In this document: one piece after another, positions 1 to 4,813 of the stretch
How positions within the stretch are numbered: the stretch's first letter is position 1
Layout: each line of letters starts with the position of its first letter
NCBI GenBank assembly: GCA_025966335.1
Contig: JAICRS010000197.1
Span: 1-5,644 of the forward strand
DNA from: Nocardioidaceae bacterium
GTDB lineage: Bacteria > Actinomycetota > Actinomycetes > Propionibacteriales > Nocardioidaceae
DNA: 5,644 bases
Direction of reading: 5' to 3'
Translations under genes and position numbers: made by a program
The notes under the pieces: generated by a model
What the model was told of the DNA's origin: nothing
What the model saw: the letters and a program-made list of their open reading frames with translations, nothing else
Databases searched by the model: none

Positions 1-188
1 CCCCGCCCCCGTCGAGCGGGTTCCGGCCAGTCGACACCCTTACGGACAGTTCTGTGAACGAAAGACGGCAAAAACTTGGGGGCTAAATTGCAGATGCCGC
101 TACGACACCTCCGGGTTTGGAGTGATCCAGGTCGATTCGTTCTCGCCGAGACGCCGAAGTCCGTTGTCCTGCAAGTGTTTCCAGTTCA

Positions 189-992
189 TCAGCCCAGAAG
201 TGCATCCACGTTCGGGAGGCCCTCGAACCGGGTGAACGTCCCCGCGTCGGCGATCTCCCGCGCGGCCTCGAGGAACCCACCCCATGCCGTGCGCGCGAGA
301 GTGCCACCCACGCTGATCCGGCGTACGCCCAGCTCCGCCGCCTGCCCGACGGTCATGAACGGAGCGTTGATCAGGAGGTTCACCGGCTTCGGCGAAACCG
401 CCGAGACGATCGCGGCGATGTGCTCGACCGATTCGATCCGCGGCGCGTAGAGACAGTCGGCACCCGCTTCGGCGTACGCACGGAGTCTCCGGATCGTCTC
501 GTCGATGTCGGGACGCCCGCACACGAAGCCCTCGGAGCGACCGGTGAGGATGATGCCTGTGCCTGTCTCGTCGATCGCCTGTCGCGCGGCGCGGATGCGG
601 TCCACGGCCAGGTCGAGCGCGAAGAGCGGATCCGCCTCGTTGCCCGAGGAGTCCTCGATCGACAGCCCGGCGATCCCCGTGCCCGCGGCCAGCTTCACGT
701 TCGCTGCGACCTCTTGCGGGTCCACCGCGAACCCGCCCTCGAAGTCGGCGTTCACCGGCACGCTCACCGCATCGGCGACCTTCCGCAGGTGCTCGAGCGC
801 CTGGTCGAGCGTGACCTGGTTGTCGGCGCAGCCGAAGGTCCAGGCCAACCCGGCGCTCGTCGTCGCCAACGCCGGGAAGCCCAGCTGCTCCAGGGCCCGT
901 GCGCTCCCCGCGTCCCATGGGTTCGGCATCACGAAGCACCCCGAGGAGTGCAACCGGTGGAAGGCGGCGATCCGGTCATCGTGCGCGTTCAT
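189..992 (-). CDS. PEP mutase / isocitrate lyase superfamily protein
   Basis: A 267-residue protein, the usual size for the compact PEP mutase-like branch of the isocitrate lyase superfamily (alpha/beta barrel enzymes that make or break C-C or P-C bonds next to a carboxylate in 2-oxo acids and related substrates). Visible motifs in order: PNPWDAGSA (23-31), TTSAG (44-48), the metal-site segment NADFEGGF (81-88; D83, E85), GLSIEDSSG (109-117; E113), LTGRSEGF (149-156; R152) and RISVGG (225-230). The catalytic-cysteine motif KKCGH/KRCGH of true isocitrate and methylisocitrate lyases is absent, so those activities are unlikely. Oxaloacetate decarboxylase, phosphonopyruvate hydrolase or an unassigned lyase remain possible. 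No phosphonate genes are nearby. The ATG at 992-990 is supported by GAGGTG four bases upstream. The gene is divergent from marR, whose product may control it (inference). Family call is firm, substrate unknown. Confidence 0.9.
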   Translation of the reverse strand: MNAHDDRIAAFHRLHSSGCFVMPNPWDAGSARALEQLGFPALATTSAGLAWTFGCADNQVTLDQALEHLRKVADAVSVPVNADFEGGFAVDPQEVAANVKLAAGTGIAGLSIEDSSGNEADPLFALDLAVDRIRAARQAIDETGTGIILTGRSEGFVCGRPDIDETIRRLRAYAEAGADCLYAPRIESVEHIAAIVSAVSPKPVNLLINAPFMTVGQAAELGVRRISVGGTLARTAWGGFLEAAREIADAGTFTRFEGLPNVDALLG

Positions 993-996
993 GTCA

Positions 997-1002
997 CACC
1001 TC
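997..1002 (-). promoter_or_regulatory. Ribosome binding site of the PEP mutase-like gene
   Basis: On the minus strand this reads GAGGTG, with four bases before the ATG at 992-990. It supports that start codon and shows that this gene, unlike the divergent marR, has a normal leader. No convincing -35/-10 pair was found upstream for this strand. Confidence 0.6.
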
Positions 1003-1058
1003 GTTCGACGGGATTCTGCACTCTAGTCCGCTCCAAGTGCGGTTTCCGCGAGCCGATG

Positions 1059-1074
1059 CAGAACATATGTGCTG
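1059..1074. promoter_or_regulatory. 16-bp near-perfect palindrome in the divergent region
   Basis: CAGAACATATGTGCTG is an inverted repeat with one mismatched pair (A1062/G1071) around the perfect core ACATATGT. It sits 67-82 bp upstream of the start codon of the minus-strand enzyme gene and is AT-richer than its surroundings. This is a suitable place for an operator of a dimeric regulator. It does not resemble the TTGTGA repeats next to marR, so if it is a binding site it probably belongs to another protein. Function is inferred from position and symmetry only. Confidence 0.35.
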
Positions 1075-1112
1075 GAGTAGCACGGCCCGCGCCCGGAACA
1101 CGTGCAGCTTGG

Positions 1113-1124
1113 GCACAGGTGTGC
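1113..1124. promoter_or_regulatory. Short palindrome GCACA-GG-TGTGC
   Basis: A perfect 5-bp inverted repeat with a two-base centre, located three bases before the first TTGTGA repeat upstream of marR. It could be part of the divergent control region, but a palindrome of this length can arise by chance in GC-rich DNA. Confidence 0.2.
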
Positions 1125-1126
1125 GA

Positions 1127-1179
1127 TTGTGACCGCGGATCGTTTTTGTGATGACGCCTCATTGTGAAGTATCATCACT
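1127..1179. promoter_or_regulatory. Three tandem inverted-repeat operators (probable MarR sites)
   Basis: Three copies of TTGTGA-N7-TC(G/A)(T/C)T lie head to tail: 1127-1144 (right arm TCGTT), 1146-1163 (TCATT) and 1162-1179 (TCACT). Left arms start at 1127, 1146 and 1162, so spacing is 19 and then 16 bp. The right-most copy is the most symmetric, with GTGA and TCAC facing each other at 1164-1167 and 1175-1178. Imperfect palindromes of 15-20 bp are what MarR-family dimers usually bind. The array covers the predicted -35 and -10 boxes of marR and ends three bases before its ATG, the arrangement expected for self-repression. The motif and positions are seen directly; the binding protein is inferred. 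Confidence 0.55.
1146..1175 (+). promoter_or_regulatory. Predicted marR promoter
   Basis: A -35-like TTGTGA (1146-1151; 4 of 6 to TTGACA) and a -10-like TATCAT (1170-1175; 5 of 6 to TATAAT) are separated by 18 bp. Transcription would start about seven bases after the -10 box, at or next to the A of the ATG at 1182. Both boxes lie inside the repeat array, so a bound repressor would block RNA polymerase. The AT-rich stretch around 1143-1149 stands out from the surrounding sequence. Confidence 0.5.
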
Positions 1180-1181
1180 AC

Positions 1182-1676
1182 ATGACGAACAAGAAGTACG
1201 CCACCGCGCTCGGCCAGGTGCTCGAGCTGTCGCTGCTCGTGAACGACGACATGACGCAGAGCCTGGCGCGCGACGGTCTGACCACAGCCCGCGCGCACCT
1301 GCTGTGGGAGCTGGCGCAGCGGGGCCCGAGCACGCAGCGGGTCCTCGCCGACGCGCTCGACGTGAGCGCTCGCAACATCACCGGGTTGGTCGACGCACTC
1401 GTCGCGACCGGCTTCGTCACCCGCGAACCACATCCGACCGACCGGCGCGCGACGCTGGTCTCGTTCACCGAGCACGGCGCGGCCACCGCCCGGGCGCTCG
1501 GCGAAGGCCAGCAGGAGTTCGCCGACCTGCTCTTCGCGGGCATGCCCGAGGCACGGTTCGACTGCTTCGTCGACGGCCTCGGCGAGGTCCTCGACCGGCT
1601 CCGAGAACGCTTGCAAGCCGACAAGGCCGCAGACACCGACCAGCCCCCGAAGCAGCCCGAGGAAGCCCATGCCTGA
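1182..1676 (+). CDS. MarR-family transcriptional regulator
   Basis: A 164-residue winged helix-turn-helix protein. The dimerising N-terminal helix is followed by the HTH around residues 48-77 (STQRVLADALDVSARNITGLVDALVATG) in shortened form STQRVLADAL...NITGLV, then the wing FVTREPHPTDRRATLVSFTEHG region (78-99), whose DRR (87-89) is a MarR hallmark. A C-terminal helix completes the dimer interface, and residues 146-164 are a charged, probably disordered tail. Such proteins are mostly repressors released by small phenolic or other lipophilic acids or by oxidation. I chose ATG 1182 over GTG 1164 because no ribosome binding site precedes either and the predicted transcription start coincides with 1182. 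It is the first gene of an operon with the next two, the second overlapping its stop by 8 bp. Targets are probably its own operon and perhaps the divergent enzyme gene. Confidence 0.92.
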   Translation: MTNKKYATALGQVLELSLLVNDDMTQSLARDGLTTARAHLLWELAQRGPSTQRVLADALDVSARNITGLVDALVATGFVTREPHPTDRRATLVSFTEHGAATARALGEGQQEFADLLFAGMPEARFDCFVDGLGEVLDRLRERLQADKAADTDQPPKQPEEAHA

Positions 1677-2331
1677 TCTCAACGTGCGAACCCTCTGGCG
1701 GCTCGTCCGCCATGCAGTCGTCTTCGAGATCCGCCTCTACCGCAGCCTGTTCCGGTGGATCACCCGCCGGCCCCACATTCCCGGCCCCGACCTCGAGCCG
1801 TTCGGGTACGCACGCGACGTGACGCCGGTGATGTGGCTGTGGATCTTCGCGTCCGCCGCCGAGATCCCCCTGGTGCACGTGCTGATCCCCTGGGACACGG
1901 TCCGGATCACCCTCCTGGTCCTGGGCGTCTGGGGTGTGGTCTGGATGGTAGGCCTGCTCGCCAGCCTGCGTGTCTACCCACACCTTCTCAGCGAGTCCGC
2001 AATCCGGGTGCGGTACAGCGCATCGGTCGACATCCCCATCCCTTGGGAAGCGATCGCGACCATCGTCCCGCAACGCCGCGACCTGCCCTCCACTGTCTGG
2101 ACGCTCCAGCCGCGCGAGATCGAGAACGGCACCGACCTCCAGGTCGGCGTGTCCGGACAGGTGAATGTGCACGCGGTGCTGCACGAGCCGATGACCGTCA
2201 CCACACACAAGGGGGACCAGGTGATCGCCGCGATCAGCTTCCGCGCCGACGACCCGCGCGACCTGGTCGCCCGGGCGCGGCAGCACCTCGCCCCTGCGGG
2301 CGCGGAGAGGCGCACCCGTGACTCCGCCTGA
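1669..2331 (+). CDS. Two-helix membrane protein with possible PH-like domain
   Basis: A 220-residue protein I cannot assign to a named family. A basic, amphipathic N-terminus (1-50, many Arg and Trp) leads to two hydrophobic stretches at about 54-75 and 77-100, joined by a tight turn at PWD. The soluble remainder (101-220) is mostly beta-like: LLSESAIRVRYSASVDIPIPWEAI (residues 106-129) resembles the opening strands of bacterial PH-like domains, where a 'L..r.g....ipW..I' pattern is common, and the end holds FRADDPRDLVARARQHL, a likely terminal helix. By the positive-inside tendency both termini would face the cytoplasm. A clear GAGGA (1659-1663) five bases before the ATG supports the start. 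It overlaps marR by 8 bp and is overlapped by the next gene by 14 bp, so the three are co-translated. A membrane anchor or sensor role is a guess. Confidence 0.85.
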   Translation: MPDLNVRTLWRLVRHAVVFEIRLYRSLFRWITRRPHIPGPDLEPFGYARDVTPVMWLWIFASAAEIPLVHVLIPWDTVRITLLVLGVWGVVWMVGLLASLRVYPHLLSESAIRVRYSASVDIPIPWEAIATIVPQRRDLPSTVWTLQPREIENGTDLQVGVSGQVNVHAVLHEPMTVTTHKGDQVIAAISFRADDPRDLVARARQHLAPAGAERRTRDSA

Positions 2332-3097
2332 GGCCCGCCGACCGCGCTTCGAGGAGCTCGACTGGAAGCAGACCTCGATCGGCGAGGTGAGCCTGCGCCG
2401 GCGGCGGGAGCCGACGCTGGACGTGGACGTCTACGAGGTCAAGCTGGACGACGAGTACCTGATGTCGAGCCTGTTCACCGTCGCCGAGGTCGAGCTCGCC
2501 CGGCTCGGCCTGGCGGAGCTGACCGGCTCCGAGCTGGCAGGGCTGGCCGGCTCGGAGCTGGACGTGGTCGTCGGCGGCCTCGGCCTCGGCTACACCGCGG
2601 CGACGGTCCTCGAGGACGAACGGGTCCGGTCGCTCGCCGTCGTCGAGACGATCCCCGAGGTGATCGACTGGCACCGCCGACAGCTGCTGCCGGACGTGGC
2701 GGGGCTGACCTCGGATCCCCGGTGTCGCCTGGTGAACGGCGACTTCTTCGCGATGGTCGCCGGTGACGGGTTCGGCCCGGAGACACCCGAGCGGCTGCAC
2801 GCGATCCTCCTCGACATCGACCACACACCCCGGCATGTCCTGCACCGCAGCCACTCCGCCTTCTACACCCCTGAGGGCCTGCGCCGGGTCGAGCGACTGC
2901 TCCACCCCGAGGGCGTCTTCGCCCTCTGGTCCGACGACCCGCCGGACGAGGAGTTCGGCGCCGCGCTCGATGAGGTGTTCGCCTCCTGGGTCGCCCATGT
3001 CGTCGCCTTCGACAACCCGCTCACCGGCGGCGAGTCGACCAACACCGTCTACGTCGCACGAAAGCCGCCGGCCGGACCAGCGCAGGCGGCGGACTGA
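2318..3097 (+). CDS. Spermidine-synthase-like Rossmann-fold protein
   Basis: A 259-residue protein of the class I methyltransferase fold, closest in layout to spermidine synthases. Visible elements: motif I VVVGGLGLGYTA (83-94), the acidic end of strand 2 in VVET (108-111; E110), DPRCRLVNGDFF (133-144; D142, expected to meet the adenine), LLDIDHTP (164-171; D166 at the catalytic-Asp position) and SAFYTPEGLRRVERLLHPEGVFALW, residues about 179-203, matching the family's SAFY...L.PGG.F block. It differs from enzymes such as E. coli SpeE: GGGDG is GGLGL, and the region before motif I lacks the usual Tyr/His residues that hold the amine. Aminopropyl transfer is therefore uncertain; methyl transfer or a regulatory role is possible. 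No SAM decarboxylase gene is in the window. The GTG start is backed by GGAGAGG (2304-2310) seven bases upstream. Last gene of the marR operon. Confidence 0.82.
   Translation: MTPPEARRPRFEELDWKQTSIGEVSLRRRREPTLDVDVYEVKLDDEYLMSSLFTVAEVELARLGLAELTGSELAGLAGSELDVVVGGLGLGYTAATVLEDERVRSLAVVETIPEVIDWHRRQLLPDVAGLTSDPRCRLVNGDFFAMVAGDGFGPETPERLHAILLDIDHTPRHVLHRSHSAFYTPEGLRRVERLLHPEGVFALWSDDPPDEEFGAALDEVFASWVAHVVAFDNPLTGGESTNTVYVARKPPAGPAQAAD
2518..2561 (+). repeat. Imperfect tandem repeat, 24-bp (8-codon) period
   Basis: Two 20-base segments at 2518-2537 and 2542-2561 match at 18 positions with a 24-bp offset. They encode ELTGSELA followed by GLAGSELD (residues 67-82 of the spermidine-synthase-like protein), lengthening the helix or linker just before the first Rossmann strand. 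The in-frame period suggests a recent local duplication; the two differences are in GC-preserving positions. Confidence 0.6.
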
Positions 3098-3145
3098 CGC
3101 GCCACCGGCGGCGGCGACACCCGTGCAACGACTTGGGCAACATCC

Positions 3146-3174
3146 TTGACATGTCCGGACAGGAACACGACTCT
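3146..3174 (+). promoter_or_regulatory. Possible promoter of the livF-livG-ligase operon
   Basis: A perfect TTGACA -35 hexamer at 3146-3151 lies 97 bp before livF. At the normal 17-18 bp spacing the -10 region reads GACTCT or ACTCTT, a poor match; TCTTAG (3172-3177) is closer to consensus but 20 bp away. A perfect 10-bp palindrome, TGTCCGGACA (3152-3161), directly follows the -35 and could be an operator. The rest of the 145-bp gap (3098-3242) shows no convincing terminator for the upstream operon: the GC-rich CGCC-ACC-GGCG hairpin near 3100-3111 is weak and has no T run. Confidence 0.35.
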
Positions 3175-3189
3175 TAGCGACACTTGGTG

Positions 3190-3205
3190 TGTGATGCCGC
3201 TCACA
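3190..3205. promoter_or_regulatory. CRP/GlxR-type binding site TGTGA-N6-TCACA
   Basis: TGTGATGCCGCTCACA matches every defined base of the TGTGA-N6-TCACA consensus bound by CRP-family regulators, including E. coli CRP, mycobacterial CRP and corynebacterial GlxR. It lies 37 bp before the livF start codon. With equal base use, an exact hit is expected about 0.005 times in a window of this length. If the TTGACA promoter at 3146 is used, the site falls just downstream of the transcription start, which would favour repression; with another promoter it could activate. It implies that the uptake operon answers to cAMP or carbon status. Binding itself is inferred. Confidence 0.6.
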
Positions 3206-3242
3206 TGAGTGGCTATCCCTCACACATGGGGGCGGGAGCCGG

Positions 3243-4031
3243 ATGCTCAGTGCACGGAACCTCGAGGTCGTCTACGACGATGTCGTCCTCGCGCTGCGCG
3301 GCGTCAGCCTTTCCGTGCCCGACGGGAAGATCGTTGCCCTGCTCGGGTCCAACGGCGCCGGCAAGACCACGCTGATCCGGGCGATGACCGGGCTGCTGAA
3401 GATCCACGACGCCGAGATCACCAAGGGCACCGTCACGCTCGACGACAAACCGTTGACCCGTGCGAAGCCGGAACGCATCGTCGGGTTCGGTGTCCGGCAG
3501 GTCCAGGAAGGGCGCCGGGTCTTCGTCGAGATGAGCGTCGAGGACAACCTCAAGGTCGGTGCGCACACCGCCCGGGCACAGGCGAAGGAGAACATCGAGC
3601 GGGTCTTCGAGCTGTTCCCGGTCCTCGCCGACCGGCGTGGGATGACCGCCGGGTTCCTCTCCGGCGGCGAGCAGCAGATGCTCGCCATGGGCCGGGCGAT
3701 GATGTCGAACCCTCGCTACCTGCTCCTCGACGAGCCCAGTCTCGGGTTGGCGCCGCTGCTCGTCGACCAGATCCGCGACGTGATCGTCGCGATCAACGAG
3801 GCCGGCACCGGCGTACTCCTCGTCGAGCAGAACGCCACCATGGCGTTGTCGATCGCCAGCCACGGCTACGTGATGGAGACCGGGCGCATCGTCATGGACA
3901 AGCCGGCCGAGGCCCTGCTCAAGGACGACGACGTCCGCGAGTTCTACCTCGGCCTGCACCCCGGTGAGGACGGACGCAAGTCGTTCACCGAGATCAAGCA
4001 CTACCGGCGCAAGAAGCGGTGGTCGGCATGA
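3243..4031 (+). CDS. livF: LivF-like ABC transporter ATP-binding protein
   Basis: A 262-residue ATPase of the branched-chain amino acid (HAAT) type. It has Walker A GSNGAGKTT (35-43), the Q-loop region QVQEGRRVF (86-94) in which the EGRRVF typical of LivF replaces a plain Gln, signature LSGGEQ (139-144), Walker B YLLLDEP (159-165; E164 catalytic) and LVEQNA (193-198) where LivF proteins carry Gln instead of the switch His. It would work at the inner membrane face with LivG as the other ATPase. It is about 25 residues longer than E. coli LivF: after YLGL comes a tail HPGEDGRKSFTEIKHYRRKKRW, positions 239-260, rich in Lys/Arg, which as far as I recall is common in LivF copies next to acyl-CoA ligase genes. 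The ATG follows GGGAG (3234-3238) by four bases. Substrate is probably an organic acid rather than an amino acid, judged from the ligase partner. Confidence 0.93.
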   Translation: MLSARNLEVVYDDVVLALRGVSLSVPDGKIVALLGSNGAGKTTLIRAMTGLLKIHDAEITKGTVTLDDKPLTRAKPERIVGFGVRQVQEGRRVFVEMSVEDNLKVGAHTARAQAKENIERVFELFPVLADRRGMTAGFLSGGEQQMLAMGRAMMSNPRYLLLDEPSLGLAPLLVDQIRDVIVAINEAGTGVLLVEQNATMALSIASHGYVMETGRIVMDKPAEALLKDDDVREFYLGLHPGEDGRKSFTEIKHYRRKKRWSA

Positions 4032-4813
4032 CCACGCCACCCGAGCCCATCGCCCGGCTGCGCGACGTCCGGCTCTCCTTCGCCGGGGTCACCGCCATCG
4101 ACGGCGTCTCCTTCGACGTCATGCCCGGCGAGCTGTTCGCGATCATCGGCCCGAACGGCGCCGGCAAGACCTCCACCTTCAACGTGCTCTCCGGCGTCTA
4201 CCGCCCGCAGCAGGGCACCGCCGAGTTCCTCGGCCAGAGTGTCCTCGGCAAGAAGCCCTACGACATCGCCGCGATGGGCCTGGCCCGCACGTTCCAGAAC
4301 ATCGCCCTGTTCGAGCACCTGACCGTCCTCGACAACCTGATGCTCGGCCGCCACCAGCACATCAAGTACGGCGCCGTTGCCGCCTTCGCCTGGATCGGCC
4401 GTGCCAAGAAGGAGGAGGTCGCCCACCGCAGGTTCGTCGAGGAGATCGTCGACTTCCTCGAGATCGAGCAGTGGCGGTCGCTGCCGGTCGGGTTGCTGCC
4501 GTACGGCGTGCAGAAGCGGGTCGAGCTGGGCAGGGCCCTTGCCATGGAGCCGAAGCTGCTCCTGCTCGACGAGCCCGTTGCGGGGATGAACCTGGAGGAG
4601 ACCGAGGACACCGCCCGCTACATCCTCGACATCCGCGACGAGCTCGACATCCCGATGATCATGGTCGAGCACGACATGGGCCTGGTGATGGACCTCGCGG
4701 ACCGGGTGATGGTGCTCGACTTCGGCACCCCGATCACCACCGGCACCCCGGACGAGGTGCAGCGCCACCCGGACGTGGTCCGCGCCTACCTCGGCGAGCA
4801 GGTGACCGCATGA
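4028..4813 (+). CDS. livG: LivG-like ABC transporter ATP-binding protein
   Basis: A 261-residue ATPase, the LivG partner of the preceding gene. It has Walker A GPNGAGKTS (41-49), Q-loop ARTFQNIALFEHLTVLDNL (86-104; Q90), the divergent signature LPYGVQKRVE (157-166) seen in LivG where others have LSGGQ, Walker B LLLLDEPVAGMN (177-188; E182 catalytic) and the switch His in VEHDM (213-217; H215). The pair therefore has one subunit with a switch His and one without, as is usual for LivG/LivF. I chose ATG 4028, which overlaps the livF stop as ATGA with GGTGG (4018-4022) five bases upstream; GTG 4019 would add only three residues. The insert around 108-128 (GRHQHIKYGAVAAFAWIGRAK, shortened here to its middle, KYGAVAAFAW) is the helical region that normally contacts LivH/LivM. 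Its stop overlaps the ligase start by four bases. Confidence 0.93.
   Translation: MTTPPEPIARLRDVRLSFAGVTAIDGVSFDVMPGELFAIIGPNGAGKTSTFNVLSGVYRPQQGTAEFLGQSVLGKKPYDIAAMGLARTFQNIALFEHLTVLDNLMLGRHQHIKYGAVAAFAWIGRAKKEEVAHRRFVEEIVDFLEIEQWRSLPVGLLPYGVQKRVELGRALAMEPKLLLLDEPVAGMNLEETEDTARYILDIRDELDIPMIMVEHDMGLVMDLADRVMVLDFGTPITTGTPDEVQRHPDVVRAYLGEQVTA

Noticed and set aside
46..55. ACAG-TT-CTGT inverted repeat as a terminator or operator
   Set aside because: The arms are only four bases, with no T run on either strand suited to termination.
1..86. Short open plus-strand frames at the left edge, possibly the tail of an upstream gene
   Set aside because: All three frames are open for some distance, none shows convincing codon use or a motif, so no partial gene can be supported.
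100..939. 279-codon minus-strand frame overlapping the PEP mutase-like gene
   Set aside because: It is an out-of-frame, Arg/Gly-rich shadow of the enzyme gene with no recognisable motif; only its last 29 codons lie outside that gene.
1039..1049. GCGG-TTT-CCGC hairpin in the divergent region
   Set aside because: A 4-bp stem is expected by chance in GC-rich DNA and no T run follows.
420..1151. Long plus-strand frame opposite the enzyme gene
   Set aside because: Low-complexity Arg/Val-rich translation, typical of the antisense of a high-GC gene, with no family motifs.
1147..1163. CRP-type site upstream of marR
   Set aside because: The arms TGTGA and TCATT are separated by seven bases rather than six and the right arm departs from TCACA, so it fits the tandem marR repeats better.
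2234..3223. 329-codon minus-strand frame opposite the spermidine-synthase-like gene
   Set aside because: The plus-strand frame has clear Rossmann motifs and ribosome binding signals; this one has none and is an antisense shadow.
3188..3226. TGTGTGA ... TCACACA inverted repeat with a 25-base spacer before livF
   Set aside because: Its left arm overlaps the better-defined CRP-type site, which explains the signal; the wide spacing is unusual for a single operator.
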